Assembly: GCA_948567375.1 (NCBI GenBank)
Contig: OX419759.1
Location: forward strand, 51,116,593-51,180,592
DNA from: Lunularia cruciata
Taxonomy: Eukaryota; Streptophyta; Marchantiopsida; Lunulariales; Lunulariaceae
DNA length: 64,000 bases
Reading direction: 5' to 3'
Positions 48,447 through 59,769 of the stretch are shown in pieces. Made by a program: the position numbers and the translations under genes. The notes below the pieces were generated by a model. That model was not told where the DNA came from. It saw only the letters and a program-made list of their open reading frames with translations, and searched no databases. Every line of letters starts with the position of its first letter. The first letter of the stretch is position 1.

Positions 48447-49420
48447 TGTCAAGGAGAAATCTGGTTAAAGAAATGAGAGTGTTGGTGGTATCTCGAAGAC
48501 TTAATCATTGGTAGCTCAATTGGAGTTTAGGTTTTCCCTAGTGTGCAGAAGCTCATTTGATTGATGTAGATTTGGAAATGAGGCAAACGGTGTGCAGAAG
48601 CGTTGGCAAAATTTTGAGCAAAGAGAAGCAATTTGTGAGCAATGGTTGTGATTTTGAGCTCAAGAAGTGAAAGCAAGACAAATCTGGTGCAAGTTGGGTT
48701 CAGAAAGTGAAATTGAAGGTGGAGTTGGTCATGAATTTGTGATTTAGAGAAACCGGTTATTTTAATTTGGCTTTAGTGGAGAGTTAGCAAAAGATTTGGC
48801 GGTCAGTCAAATTTAGGAATTTACATCAAATTTTTGCTAGAGTTTACATCAGATTTTGGCTTGCTTTGGAAGAGTGTTGCTTTTTTGCCAAATTTGGAGG
48901 AGTTTCACTTGAGTTGGAGGATTTTGCTAGATTTGGAAAGGGTTCAAAGTGGCAAGAAAAAAGGCCTCATTTGGCATTTAGAGGCTTTGAGGCATAGGGC
49001 TGTGGGCTATGAGAGGCTATGAAGGCTAGAAGGGTCAGCAAGCCAGTTTGCTAGCATGATGCTAGCTAGTTTAGAGTAAATTTTGGTCATTGTTTAGCAA
49101 AATCTGCACATCTTGCTAGATTGTGCACAATCGGGTTTGATCTTTAGATCTCTGGTTCTTAGACTGGTGCCCTAGCCAACTGGTCCACCCTCACTTGTTG
49201 TCCTAGTGACTATTTCACTTTTATACACTTGTAGCTTTGGCTAGGAAAGATAGTTTGATCCCATTCTTGGTAATCTTAGCAGCATGGGAAGTAGATAACT
49301 TATATTATATCAAATACCAAATGGTGACAGAGTTAGTCCAATGTTGATTTATGAGATAGAGGGTTTTTTTTAGGTTTCTTGTGATTGCACCCCCTCCATT
49401 CTCTACTTCTTGTTTGTGCA
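48447..49420 (+). other. Leader of Z-B
   Basis: Long untranslated region between the LTR and gag. It aligns with Z-A 3160-3620 in the blocks aaggctagaagggtcagc and gctagctagtttag, and holds the tRNA-like block at 49131-49193. No convincing primer site was found. Confidence 0.6.
49131..49193 (-). other. tRNA-like sequence in the leader of Z-B
   Basis: The minus strand has a box-A-like TGGACCAGTTGG (one mismatch to TGGCNNAGTNGG) and a box-B-like AGATCAAACCC about 33 nt later. The position is equivalent to 3440-3503 in Z-A. The anticodon arm does not form a proper stem. Confidence 0.5.
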
Positions 49421-49429
49421 CCATGTTTA

Positions 49430-51350
49430 TATGAGGTACTTTGACTTTAGAGCTTTGGTGCTATGGTGTGCTCTTGATAGTGAGGCTAAAGTGATAACCA
49501 GTCAGACTACCTATGTTTCTCTTTGGTGAGGTAGGAAGTGATGACCTACAAAACGTGAGAATGCATGTTGTGATGGGAGGTTATAGGTTGCAATTTCTCC
49601 TAGTGTAGTTGTCATAGTTAGAGTTACATTAGTCAATGATGTTTAGTTGGTAATGTTGGCACTTGGAGGTATTCGCACTTGGTGGAGTACTTGTAGAGGT
49701 TCCAATTGCAAGTTGCAGTTCTTGGTTACTTTGTCATGATGGAGTTCTTTAGGGATTTCAAAGGAGATAGCACTGCAATATGCAATGGGTTTACTTAGAG
49801 TGGTGCTCATTATCAATCTGTAACTCAGGTCCCAGTGAAGGAGGAGATTGACTTTGAGTTGGAGTTTGACACAAGAGCTGATTCAGTTGAGAGTACACTT
49901 GGTGTGTCTACACTATTGTTGTGGGACATGGACAAGATTTATGGGGCCTCCAAAAGTCCCAGGTGTTACTCTAGTATAGTGGGTACCATTGAGTTAGATG
50001 ATTTCATTTAGGAGTTTGATAGTTGGTGTGATCTACAATAGACCCGACTTTGTTCACACCCTTCATGGCATGAAAAGGGTTGTTTTAGCATTTAGAGGGT
50101 CTATCAATGGACAACTACCATGAGTTTAGGAGAGCTCACTTGGAGGAGATTGAGCTATGAAGGTAGTATTGGTCTTCAAACTATGTCTCCATTACTTCAG
50201 GCTCAATTTCTAGAGGTAGATTGGCTATACCCACAAGTTTTAGCTCTCGTAGTGTTGGTGGATCTCTTGGAGATAGTGCTACTACGAGTGAAGGTACAAC
50301 TATAGGAGGTGGTGTAGTACCGGGATCTAACCCCATGGTGGAGTTCTTCTAGTGTTAAGCTGAGGAGCTTGTAGGAGTTCCAACATAAGGCTCAAGAGAG
50401 CTTACATGAGGCATGAACTCAAGGAGTTACGAAGGCCCAAGAAGTCCCATTTTGGTATGGGATACTGGACAAGGAGTAATGATGTAGAGTATATGATGCT
50501 ACATTGTTATAGGCTACTTTGCCTACTTTGGCAGTGGTCTTTGGTTTGGTTGAGCATATTTAGCTCAACATGTTGGAGGAGAGAGTGGTGATATCTGGAT
50601 TTGGTAGGGAGATCTTATCCAAAATTATTACTTCTTCTAGAGTACAGTAGAGTGCACCATGCTATGTTGGTTTTTGAGCACAGGTTGGACAGCCTAGATC
50701 CTATGGAGCAAGTAGAGGGCCTAGTGTTGCTAGACCTTTACCTTCATTTTTGGGTCAACAAGCCAATGAGTGGTGGTGTTGCTTGTTGGACTTGTGGTGG
50801 ACCTCACCATATGAGAGAGTGCACTCATGTTAGCTAACCTAATACCTCTAGTGCATCATAGCCAACATAGAGATAGTGTGAGCATTGCCACAGATTTGGT
50901 CACACTAGTGACCAAATCTGTGACCTACGCTCATAGTTATGGAATGGTAAGGCGGCTATGGCAAGTGGTAGAGGAACTCCAGGTCATGGAGGACAAGGCA
51001 ATAGAGGTGGTGAAGAGGATCCATACCTAATAGGGGTGCAATACTTTCCCTTACTTATGATATAGCCATGGCTACTTGCAATTGGAGTTGAGATTGGCTA
51101 GCATGGCCATAGCTCAAGGGAGATCAGATTCAAATGTTGAGGCTTCTACCTCATATGTTGGTGATAGAGACATTTTGGATTTTATGTGCGGAGCAACACA
51201 AGTGGATGCATCTATTGCAATGACTAGGAGTGCAGTATGTGCTCTAGAGCATAGAGGAGCATCAGTGGAGTTGGACCCACAAAGAGGAGAGGTTGGTAGA
51301 CAAGTCAGACTTCCCCAATGTTTTACACTCTCTAAGGCACAATAAATGAC
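49430..51350 (+). other. gag region of Z-B
   Basis: It has two zinc-knuckle-like motifs: C-W-T-C-G-G-P-H-H-M-R-E-C (about 50785-50825) and C-E-H-C-H-R-F-G-H (about 50880-50925). The remainder aligns with Z-A gag. Broken in several places. Confidence 0.65.
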
Positions 51351-51719
51351 ATCTATGGCTCCTAAATGTCCTAGTGCAGGTGTGGTAGGTGGTGATGGGG
51401 TGCATGATGGACTACCTACAAGACAGCCATTACTACTACACAGACTAAGTCTAGCATGATGTTGGAGGTGGCTCAGCTGATTATGCACTTTGCATTATTC
51501 TCAACTAGTGATATGTTGGGAGTTGACCCAACCCCAATGTTTTGGTTGGCTACCACGCTTTGTGAAAGTAAAGATGATGTGGTTCTTACTATTAGATTAG
51601 AGGTGGTTAATAGTGGAGTTGACTTGGTTGAGGAGCATGAGATCCACTCTACAACCAATGGTTTATGGCAAGCAACAACAGCTAGATTGGAAGAGTAACC
51701 AACTAGACCGGTCTTTGAG

Positions 51720-52150
51720 TAAGCATAGTTTACACCTGGGGTTGTCCTATTTGATAACCAAAAGGGGATTTTTTGGTTGGTGGGACCTTCAAGGAAGGTT
51801 TATACATCATAGATGGTCTTAGTTGACTTTGGTGTGCAGCCTTTTATGTTGGGAAAGGCTGCAATTGTTGGTCTAAAGTTATAGAAGACCGATGTAGAGA
51901 GGTGTGGTTCTACACAATACATCATTTGTATGTCTCTAGGAGGTGGTTCTACACAATACATCACATGTGGAGAGCTTTTTGTCCAAATTCAGCTTGGTCA
52001 TCCAATTGATAGCTTTGTGGTGAGAGCCCAGGCCATTGCGATTGTGGTTGAGTTCTATGATGTGTTAGTTGGGGGAACAGTGCATATCCCATGGGGTTTC
52101 AATATTGACTATTGGGAGGAGACAACCTCCTATAGACCAGGTTGGCAGTC
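51720..52150 (+). other. Protease region of Z-B
   Basis: It is equivalent to Z-A 6060-6440: LFDNQ...FWLVGPSRKV is followed by a protease active-site-like segment and Q-P-F-M-L-G-K (about 51810-51860). It precedes the methyltransferase-like region. Fossil copy. Confidence 0.5.
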
Positions 52151-52499
52151 TGGTGAAGGACAAGTATATCATCTACTAATATGCTTCAATAGTGGCAATC
52201 TTGGCTCACTACAATCTGGAACCATGGCGGCTTTAGTTTCAGCTTTCAATGATCCTATTACTTGCCAAGTGAATTATTAGAGAGGAATGCCCATGCAGAG
52301 GATACTCCAATACCAAAGGAGATCATTTGGATTTGGAGTACAAGTGAGATTGTTCCATCCACATTGGATGTTCCTTTGTGGAGTTCAAAGGAGGCATTGT
52401 AGCAGCATGCAGATGAGTTGGTGCAACAGGCTTGGAGTGGAGCCTTTGTACCACTAGGCAATGAGTGTGAAAATGAGCCTCCAGAGTTGATTACCTTGA

Positions 52500-53355
52500 C
52501 ACCTCTAGATACCACACTCATTGCTTGGTAGTATCCAATAGAGGGAGTATGTCTATTGGAGTTGTTTGGTGGGATTAGCATTGGACTAGTTGCGGTACTA
52601 CAAGTGGGTACACGAGTACATATCTACTTGTATGTGGAGAGAGATGAGATTGCTAGGCAAGTCTCTCTCCATTATGTGGCACACTTGGCCTATTAGTATC
52701 ATGAGTTATTACCAATGTCAGCAATCAGGGTTAGGAGAAGGCCCTACCAACAGATGTTTCCTTGCTGGAGGCACATGATCTAGAGAGACATGGGCCTATT
52801 CATTTGGTGATTTTTGGATGGCCATGTAAGGGAAATATACGTATTGGTCTTAAGGTTTGGGTCTTGAAGAACCCTATTTTAGTGTATTTTGGGAGATGTT
52901 ACAACATCTCTAGGTTCATCAATCCGTTTCTCCAACTTACATTTTGGAGAATGTCCCTTTGATGGGTGATTCTTGCACTCAGGTGGTGGTGAGTACGCAT
53001 TAGGTCCATTCTTGGATGGGACCTGCTGTGTTGTTACATGCAACCAGAGTGGGATCATGGGCTCATCATCTTCATCTTTGGTAGACAAACCTCTTACCTA
53101 GAGAGGTTCTACAATGTGCTTATGATAGGATTCAGCAACCAGACCACATCATTGTTGATGACATCTTGGATGTTGGGCATTAGTCTTAGATGGTGGTAGT
53201 GGTTGATAGATCACCTATGGCAGTGGTGAACCTATTTGGGAAGCCCAGAGCTACTTTTCTCACACTTATGAGTTTCCTAGGCTCCCATGCTTTTTGAGAG
53301 GGAGGCCTTGGACTGGTTTGGGACTCATAGTTACAGTAGTTGGTGGAGCTCAACA
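52500..53355 (+). other. Methyltransferase-like region of Z-B, motifs I to VIII
   Basis: Visible motifs of cytosine-5 DNA methyltransferases: motif I L-F-G-G-I (about 52560-52575), motif II Y-V-E-R-D (about 52630-52645), motif IV H-L-V-I-F-G-W-P-C-K-G (about 52800-52833, carrying the Pro-Cys that holds the catalytic cysteine in active enzymes) and motif VI L-E-N-V-P (about 52942-52960). The VIII-like block follows at 53040-53090. The order I-II-IV-VI-VIII is canonical. Q interrupts the domain at 53356. The copy is decayed, but motif IV is especially clear here. The family assignment is mine, from motifs only. Confidence 0.7.
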
Positions 53356-54539
53356 CTATTGCGGGATTTTTCTGGTCTCAAGAGTGAACTGAGCACCTGG
53401 CTGCTTGTGCTTAGATTGCTCTTGTCGTTGATGACTTGAGACTTCTCTTAGTTTGACACTCTCTCTCTTACTCTGGTATGGTCTGCAATCTCATCCTCGA
53501 TAGGGCAGGTTGTTCTAATCGCTCCCAATGGTAGGCTTCTCTTAGGGTTTGTATGTTGGATCTTGTAGATTAATGCTAATCTCTGTAGAACTGTTGTGTT
53601 TGGCCTCGTGGCTCTACTCCTATATTGTCTTGTTTCCAATTCTCTTTCATGCTCAGGTTTGTGGGTTTGGATCAGACGGATTCTTAGATAGGTTCTGATG
53701 AGACTTATGGAGTAGTCATAAATGAATTAACCATGATCAAACCCAGGTGTCCAGATCACTGAACTATGTCAATCACATAGACTAGACCAAGAGCTCCAAA
53801 AATGGAGTCCTTCCCTTGACAATATTCATAACTTAGAGTGCACACATTTATTCACAAATCATCATTTTAACCAGTCTTGTAGTTATAATTTGGACAAAGG
53901 CAAACAACTCTTCTCTATGTAGTGACCACACCTAACTCACTAGCTGTCCAATCAACTCATTCCAACAAATCTTTCCATCCTTGTCCAATCACAGACAACC
54001 AGCCTTCTCAACCTCTTCTCTTTGATGCACTATCACAGTCAAGACAAGAGCACTCTAGAAAATTCATTGTTCTTCTTTGTTGGCACAACCAAGCATTTCT
54101 CTCTTCCTTTTGCCCAGACTTTCCCCTTGAAGGTTCCCCTGTCTGATCTTACCTTCTCATTTGATGCATCATCTCTCTTCCTTCTCTTTGCTCATACAAG
54201 CAACATCTCTCACCTTCAAAGTTCTCCGCCATAACCCTTTAGCCTATAAGGAAAATAATGAATTCTTCTCTCCTTCTGCTTTTGCACAGCCAATTGCCTC
54301 CCTTTTGAGATTTCTCTCTTTTGCAGCCTTCATCAAAACCTTCACCTTCTTTCCTTAAATCCTCTCTGGCCTTGCTTCAGCCAAGGACCTTCTTTCTGAC
54401 CAATCGAAGCTTCTCCCAAACCCTTTCATGGCACTTCACTATCAAGACTTCTCTCTCTGACCTCTCAAAGCATCTTTTGAAGCCTAAATGTCCTGTCCAT
54501 TTGCCAAAGAAGAGTCCTTTAGCCTGTTCATTCAAGGTA

Positions 54540-54990
54540 TCTCCATTCACTGTCAAGACTCCTCTCTATTCACCCTTTTGTCTCCATTCACTGTCAAGAC
54601 TCCTCTCTGATATCTCCTTTCAATCTCCATTCATTGTCAAGACTCCTCTCTGATTCTCCTTTCAGTCTCCATGCACCGTCAAGACTCCTCTCTATTCACC
54701 TTTTCATCTCCATTCATTGTCAAGGCTCCTCTCTGATTTCTCCTTTCAGTCTCCATTCACTGTCAAGAGCTCCTCTCTGATCCCTCAAAGCATTCTCCAA
54801 AGCTCTAATGTCAATTCATTGTTAAGAGCTCCTCTCTGATCTCTCAAAGCATTCTCCAAAGACCTACTTCCTGTCCATTCATTGTCAAAGAGTACTCTTG
54901 CTTCCATTCAAAGCCTCTCCCCAAATCCCTAAGTGTCCATTCATTGCCAAAGCTCCTCTCTGATCTCTCAAAGCATTCTTCAAAGCTCTA
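54540..54990. repeat. Minisatellite in Q, unit about 50 bp
   Basis: About eight diverged units around the core ccattcactgtcaagactc followed by ctctctgat. Unit length is 48-60 bp. Later units grade into a variant with ctctcaaagcattctccaaag. Confidence 0.8.
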
Positions 54991-55009
54991 CTGCTCTGTT
55001 ATCTCCTCT

Positions 55010-55420
55010 CTAGCAAGATTTCTCTCTCAAAGCATTTTCTCTCAAAGTCCTTGTTTGTTCCTCTCCAGCAAGATTTCTCTCTCAAAGCATTTTCTCTCTT
55101 TGCTCAAAGCTTTCCCTTAAACCATACAACTTTGTCTTCTCCAGCAAGAGTTCTCTCTCAATGCATTTTCTATCAAAATCTTTCATGTTTGCATCCATCA
55201 GCAAAACATCTTCTCTCAAAGCTTTCACTTAAACCCTACAACTCTGTCTTCTCCAGCAAGATTTTCTCTCAAAATCCTTCCTGTCTGCATCCATCAGCAA
55301 AACATCTTCTCTCAAAGATTTCTCTTAGACCCTACAGCTCTGTCTTCTCTAGCAAAAGTTCTCTCTCAATGCATTTTCTATCAAAATCTTTCTTGTCAAA
55401 ATTTCATTCTCTGTCCAAGT
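55010..55420. repeat. Second tandem repeat block in Q
   Basis: Longer repeats (roughly 60 to 130 bp) built from tctccagcaag, ttctctctcaaagcattttc and catccatcagcaaaacatc. Three to four copies are recognisable, diverged from each other. Confidence 0.75.
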
Positions 55421-56154
55421 TCCCAGCTCCTGCACATTTGCATTGTCCTTCAAGAAAACTCTTTTTTCCCTCTGCCCTGCACTCTCAAGCCTTACCTTCC
55501 TTTCCTCTTTCAAGTCCTCTTCTCCAAGTTCTTCTTTTGAAAAAAAATCCTCCCTCTCTTCTGTCCTGCCAAAAGAGGAGACTCTCTTGAATATTTCGCT
55601 CACCTTGTCCTATCTACAGGAAAATTTTTCAGTCCCTTCAACTCCTAAACAATCTTGCCCTTTTCTTCTAGAAACCTTCCTTCTCCCTTGCACTCCTCTC
55701 AAGGCCTACTTTCAAGAAATTATTCCCTTGACTCTGCGTTCCCCTTCTCCCCAAGCCACAGTTCTCCTTTCTCTTCTTCAAAGCACTCCCTTGAAGCTTA
55801 AAAAAAAATTCTTTTGCTCTGCCACTAATGAAATATACTCCTAAGGCCCAATAGCACAAACAAGGTCCCAAACTCATGTAACATAAATTTAAGCTCCAAG
55901 TTTGTATAACACAAAGAAACTCCCGCCTCAAAGCAAAATTAAACAAACCCTCAAGCTTATAGCAGCACAAAACTACTTCTGGCCTTTACAATAATATAAA
56001 AAATATTTCCGAAAAATATTTCCAAGACAAGGTAGCATAAAATGACTTCTGAGACACATTGATATAAAATATCCAAGTTCCTTGCAAAACAAAGAAGAGG
56101 AAAAAAACTTTCATACCAAATGGCATCAAGAGTATACATGGGCTATTTCCCCAA

Positions 56155-56500
56155 CAACAATGCCAATGAGAGAGAGAGAGTGGGTGATGGGTTTTTGTAC
56201 CGGTATTACCATTGTTCCAACAATGTAAGAGGCATCTAGGTAACCTGAACAAGAGAGGAAATACCAAGAGTTTGGAGGTTCTTGAGGAGCTACACAAGTT
56301 CTTTTGCCTTTATCATGAAGGATTTGGGTGCTCTTATGAGACCTGGTATACAAATTGAGCTGACTAGCAATATACCAGTTTTTTGACATCCTTATCAACA
56401 TAGTGATATGGAGAGAGCATTGATTTAGAGCCAGAGTAGTGACCTTTTTGAGGCTGGTTTGGTGGAGATTTGACACGGAGAGTATGCATCAACTACAATG
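56155..56500 (+). other. End of methyltransferase-like region and linker of Z-B
   Basis: aatgagagagagagagtggg...atgggtttttgtaccggtattacc corresponds to the motif IX-side block E-R-E-R-V-M-G-F-C-T-G-I-T of Z-C (62745-62785). Much of the linker present in Z-A and Z-C is absent here. Confidence 0.55.
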
Positions 56501-56529
56501 ATGCCAACCAAGAAGGATATGCATGAAAA

Positions 56530-58360
56530 CTATATAGATAAGTGGATGTGTGGAGATTACCGTCTTATTAACCAATAAACTAGGGCTGATTGGTATGCCA
56601 TGCCTACACCGGAGGAGATCTTTGATGCAATTGGGCATGCAAAGGTCTTAAGTACTTTGGATCTTTGAGCATGATATCATCAGTTTTTGATCAAGGAGGA
56701 GGATAAGTCCAAGATAGCATTTTGAGCTATTGATCCTCATGGCAAGGATGTGTTATATTAGTGGAGGTTCTTACCATTTGGGTTAAAGAATGTTCCTACT
56801 GAGTTCTAGAGGGTCATGGATAAGATTTTAGTTGGATTGGATTTTGCTTGGTACTACATTGATGACATTTTGGTCTATAGCACTATGATGGAGGAGCATG
56901 AGAGATATTTGTTGGAGGTGTTTGAGAGATTGAATCTCATAGACTCAAATTCCATCTTGGGAAGTGTAGGTTCTTCCATGAGCAAGTTGAGTATTTGGGT
57001 TACTCTATCTACCCCGGAGGACTTGGTGTTCAGTAGACCAAGGTAGAGGCTATTGCACATATTCCTTGACCTACAAATGTGAGCAAAGTGCAAGCATTCC
57101 TTGGGTTGGCAGAATTGTATCATCACTATGTTAGAGGATCTAGTAGTGCCATTGCCAAGGCCTTGATGAAGCTGACCAAGCTTATATAAGAGTGGTGTTG
57201 CGGAGATGAGCATGAGAGAGCTTTTATAGAGCTCAAGGAGAGGTTGACATCTGCTCCTATTTTGAGGAGACTGATTAGAGGACGACCACTTCAGGTTCAC
57301 ACTAATTGGAGTATGTTGGGGCTAAGAGCAGTGCTCACCCAATATAATGATGAGGAGAAGGAGTTTTTGGTGGCCTATGCTAGTTGCTCCAACAATTTAG
57401 TGGAGGCAAAGTATAGTTCATATGAGGGAGAGTGCTTGCTGCAGTTTGGGCAATAACATATTTTTGATGTTACCTATTTGGTAACCCTTTTACTCTCATC
57501 ACTTATCATCAGCCAGTGAAGTGGTTGATGGAGTATGACAAGCTTTCAAAGAAGCTTGCACAATGGGCTCTGATTTTTCATGAGTATGATTTCATGGTTA
57601 TTTACAAACCTAGAGTGGTGAACCATGATGCAGATGGGTTGAGTAGAAACCCATGTCCTAGCTAGTAGGATCAGACCGGAACATGTTGGCATGGTGAGAC
57701 AAATGAGAAGATGATGCCAGGTTGGCATGCATTTTCCTTTCTTTGTATATGTTTTGAAGCTTTGGTGGTATCTCCCTTAGCGCATACATGAGGAGTTATT
57801 GATGTCACAAATCCAAAGCATGGAGATAGTGATATAGCTCAACAAGACATTCATGATGATGTCTTAGTGATGGACTATCTTTGCATTGGTGTTGTGAGTT
57901 GCACAATTGGGACCAAGGAGAGAGATTGTGTTCTTCAGCAAGCCAAGCGGTCCAGATTGGAGAGAAAACACCTTCTTTGTGTATGGGAGATGGTAGAGTG
58001 CAAGTAGTACCACTTCCATATCAGAGACCATAGTTGGTCCGTCATGCTCATGAGGAGCTAGGACATTTTGGAGTAAAGCATACATAAAGCTTACTCCAAA
58101 GTCATTATTGGTGGTGCGGTATGCAGACTAATGTACAACAATTTGTTGCAAGATGTGTGGTTTGTGACCAAGTTAGAGCATCATTTAATGCTTCTATGCC
58201 ATAGTTACACCCATTACCTATCATGGGATTGGGTTATCATGGGATTTTTTAGACTTGCTAGACCTTTACCGTTGACTATGAGATATCATCGATATGTTTT
58301 GGTGATGGTGGAGCACTTCTCCAAGTGGATTGAGTTGGTTGCACTTCTTGACAAGTCCAA
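56530..58360 (+). other. RT, RNase H and partial integrase of Z-B
   Basis: The RT catalytic block Y-Y-I-D-D-I-L-V-Y-S is near 56850-56880. RNase H landmarks (V-H-T-N-W-S and E-G-E-C-L) occur near 57290-57440. The integrase zinc domain is near 58040-58190 and the core start (V-M-V-E-H-F-S-K-W) near 58300-58330. The sequence stops abruptly at the Z-C LTR at 58361. Fossil copy. Confidence 0.75.
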
Positions 58361-59021
58361 TGTTGTGCATATATACATCGCTACACAACAACATCACTGT
58401 CAACATCATACACTATAGAAGCACAACTCACACATAAGTCATACATAGACTCTAAAGTGCCACAATAATCACATTGCTTAACACTCTCAACTCAACTCAA
58501 CTCAGATCAGTACTTGATCTGTCACTCTATAAACTGCCAACAACTGGGCACTAATTACATTCAAGCCACACCCACTCAAGCATATAGAATCCAGGTGATG
58601 CTCACCGGCCTCTGTCCACCATAGCCAGGAACTCGAAGGCTCAACATCAGAGAAGTGAGCTCTCTAGAGCTCACTTTGAAACTATACCCCCTGGACTTGA
58701 GCTAGCACTAAAACACTAACGGTCCCGCTGACGGCACACTTAATGGTGCAAATGGTGCAAAGTGACGGTAGGCTCCACCGTGAAGTCAGTACCCCGAACA
58801 CATAATCTAACCGTCGGAAAGTAGTCTTTGAGAAACTGCTAGAATAACTCTAACTGCTATCACTGGAACTCTAGTGTCCGAGCATCTAGATGCGGAACTA
58901 CAAATGGTGTGACAGCTGTCGTGCGTATATACATTGCTAAACAACATACATTGATGTCAACATCATACACTATAGAAGCACAACTCACACATAAGTCATA
59001 CATAGACTCTAAAGTGCCACA
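58361..59021 (-). repeat. 3' LTR region of Z-C
   Basis: On the minus strand it runs from TGTGGCACTTTAGAG, just after a purine-rich gggaggcga, to GCACAACA. About 105 bp are repeated at both edges (58361-58466 and 58919-59023), of which 66 bp are identical (58401-58466 and 58958-59023). A second possible TG boundary is at 58914 (TGTCACACCATTTGTAG), so the LTR limits are ambiguous. Confidence 0.7.
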
Positions 59022-59190
59022 ATCGCCTCCCTAGCTGGCGGTTAGGTCCCTCTAACTCCAGATAGCCATCTACTCTAAGTATATGGTATACCCTCTAATG
59101 GGCAAAGATCAGGAGGCCGGGTGCTATGGAGCCCTATTGTTAGTCGCTTGTCTACAATCTATACCATATAAAGAATGAACTAGCTATAGG

Positions 59191-59490
59191 TCAAGTACAT
59201 CTAGGACATAACCACTGTCCCTGAGGAACCACCGTGAGGGGAGGAGTCATACATGCCATATGCCATCCTCTCAAACAACTATCACACACTAACATAGTAG
59301 CAGCTCTACCTGAAGAGCCGCATAACATACACCTCAAGCTTGCACGTACAAGTGCCAAGCTTGGGTCCATAGTACCATCAATGTTTGGAAGGTGGCATTG
59401 TGCACAATTGCGCACATGATCCTTCCAAACAACACCATCACGTCCTTCTAACACAAGGACTCCAGATGGCAAAGCCTCGTGCACTCTCAA
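59191..59490 (-). other. PHD finger downstream of integrase in Z-C
   Basis: On the minus strand the sequence encodes L-R-C-M-L-C-G, then V-C-D-S-C-L-R-G-W-H-M-A-C, then W-L-C-P-R-C. This fits the C4HC3 cross-brace of a PHD finger, with the conserved W two residues before the last Cys pair. Upstream is another Cys pair (N-C-A-Q-C) with D-G-T-M-D-P-S, possibly an extended zinc region. PHD fingers read histone H3 tails, commonly methylated or unmodified K4. In this position it would replace the chromodomain of chromoviruses as a targeting module; that role is inference. It is open over about 100 codons and lies between integrase and 3' LTR. Confidence 0.85.
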
Positions 59491-59499
59491 GATAATGCG

Positions 59500-59760
59500 G
59501 CCTGTAGAAACATCAAGTGTTGATGGTGTTGTCTGTTGTAGATATACATAGTTGCCTAGATGAAATTAACGGATCGAGGGTCTATAACCTCCTCCTCGAA
59601 TGGTAGCATAGCGTAAAGTATCTCTATGTTGAGCAATTGCCAAGTTCTCAAAAGCCATCGGTATCACTCTCTGAAAGATCTTTGCCCGCTGAGAACACGC
59701 GCTCATCCATACATTGGGGTCATCCAAGTCCAAAACTACAGTAGCATCTTGACGAATGGC
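59500..59760 (-). other. Integrase to PHD connecting segment of Z-C
   Basis: Non-repetitive sequence linking integrase and PHD finger. It aligns with Z-A 24450-24880. No domain was recognised. Confidence 0.5.
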
Positions 59761-59769
59761 TGCATGTTA

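Larger units (their letters stand above)
53356..56154. mobile_element. Q: unclassified 2.8-kb insertion with 5-bp TSD
   Basis: Z-B reads ...gagctcaaca then resumes caacaatgccaatgag after 2799 bp; Z-A and Z-C are continuous there, so caaca (53351-53355 and 56155-56159) is a TSD. The ends are ctattgcggg and ttccccaa. There are no terminal inverted repeats, no LTR pair, and no polymerase or transposase. The middle is pyrimidine-rich and contains two blocks of tandem repeats (54540-54990 and 55010-55420). The 179-codon open frame at 55051-55590 is a product of those repeats, not a credible gene. It could be a non-autonomous element of unknown class. Confidence 0.65.
36352..58360 (+). mobile_element. 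Z-B: second gypsy element with methyltransferase domain, split by V and Q and cut by Z-C
   Basis: Visible parts in order: remainder of the 5' LTR (36352-36860), leader (48447-49420), gag (49430-51350), protease (about 51720-51880), methyltransferase-like region (52500-53355 and 56155-56230), reverse transcriptase (about 56530-57100), RNase H (about 57190-57660) and the start of integrase (57960-58360). It then stops at the Z-C LTR. V is inserted at the LTR/leader edge and Q inside the methyltransferase-like region. The integrase end, PHD segment and 3' LTR are not in the window. Decayed, with many breaks. Confidence 0.8.

Noticed and set aside
53354-53370. CACTA-type transposon start (cactattg) at the left end of Q
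   Set aside because: There is no matching inverted terminus at the right end and no 3-bp TSD arrangement. The caaca duplication fits better.
55051-55590. 179-codon open frame rich in Ser, Leu and Pro
   Set aside because: It coincides with the pyrimidine-rich tandem repeats of Q, where stops are rare by composition. The encoded repeats follow the DNA repeats, and no family or start context supports it.
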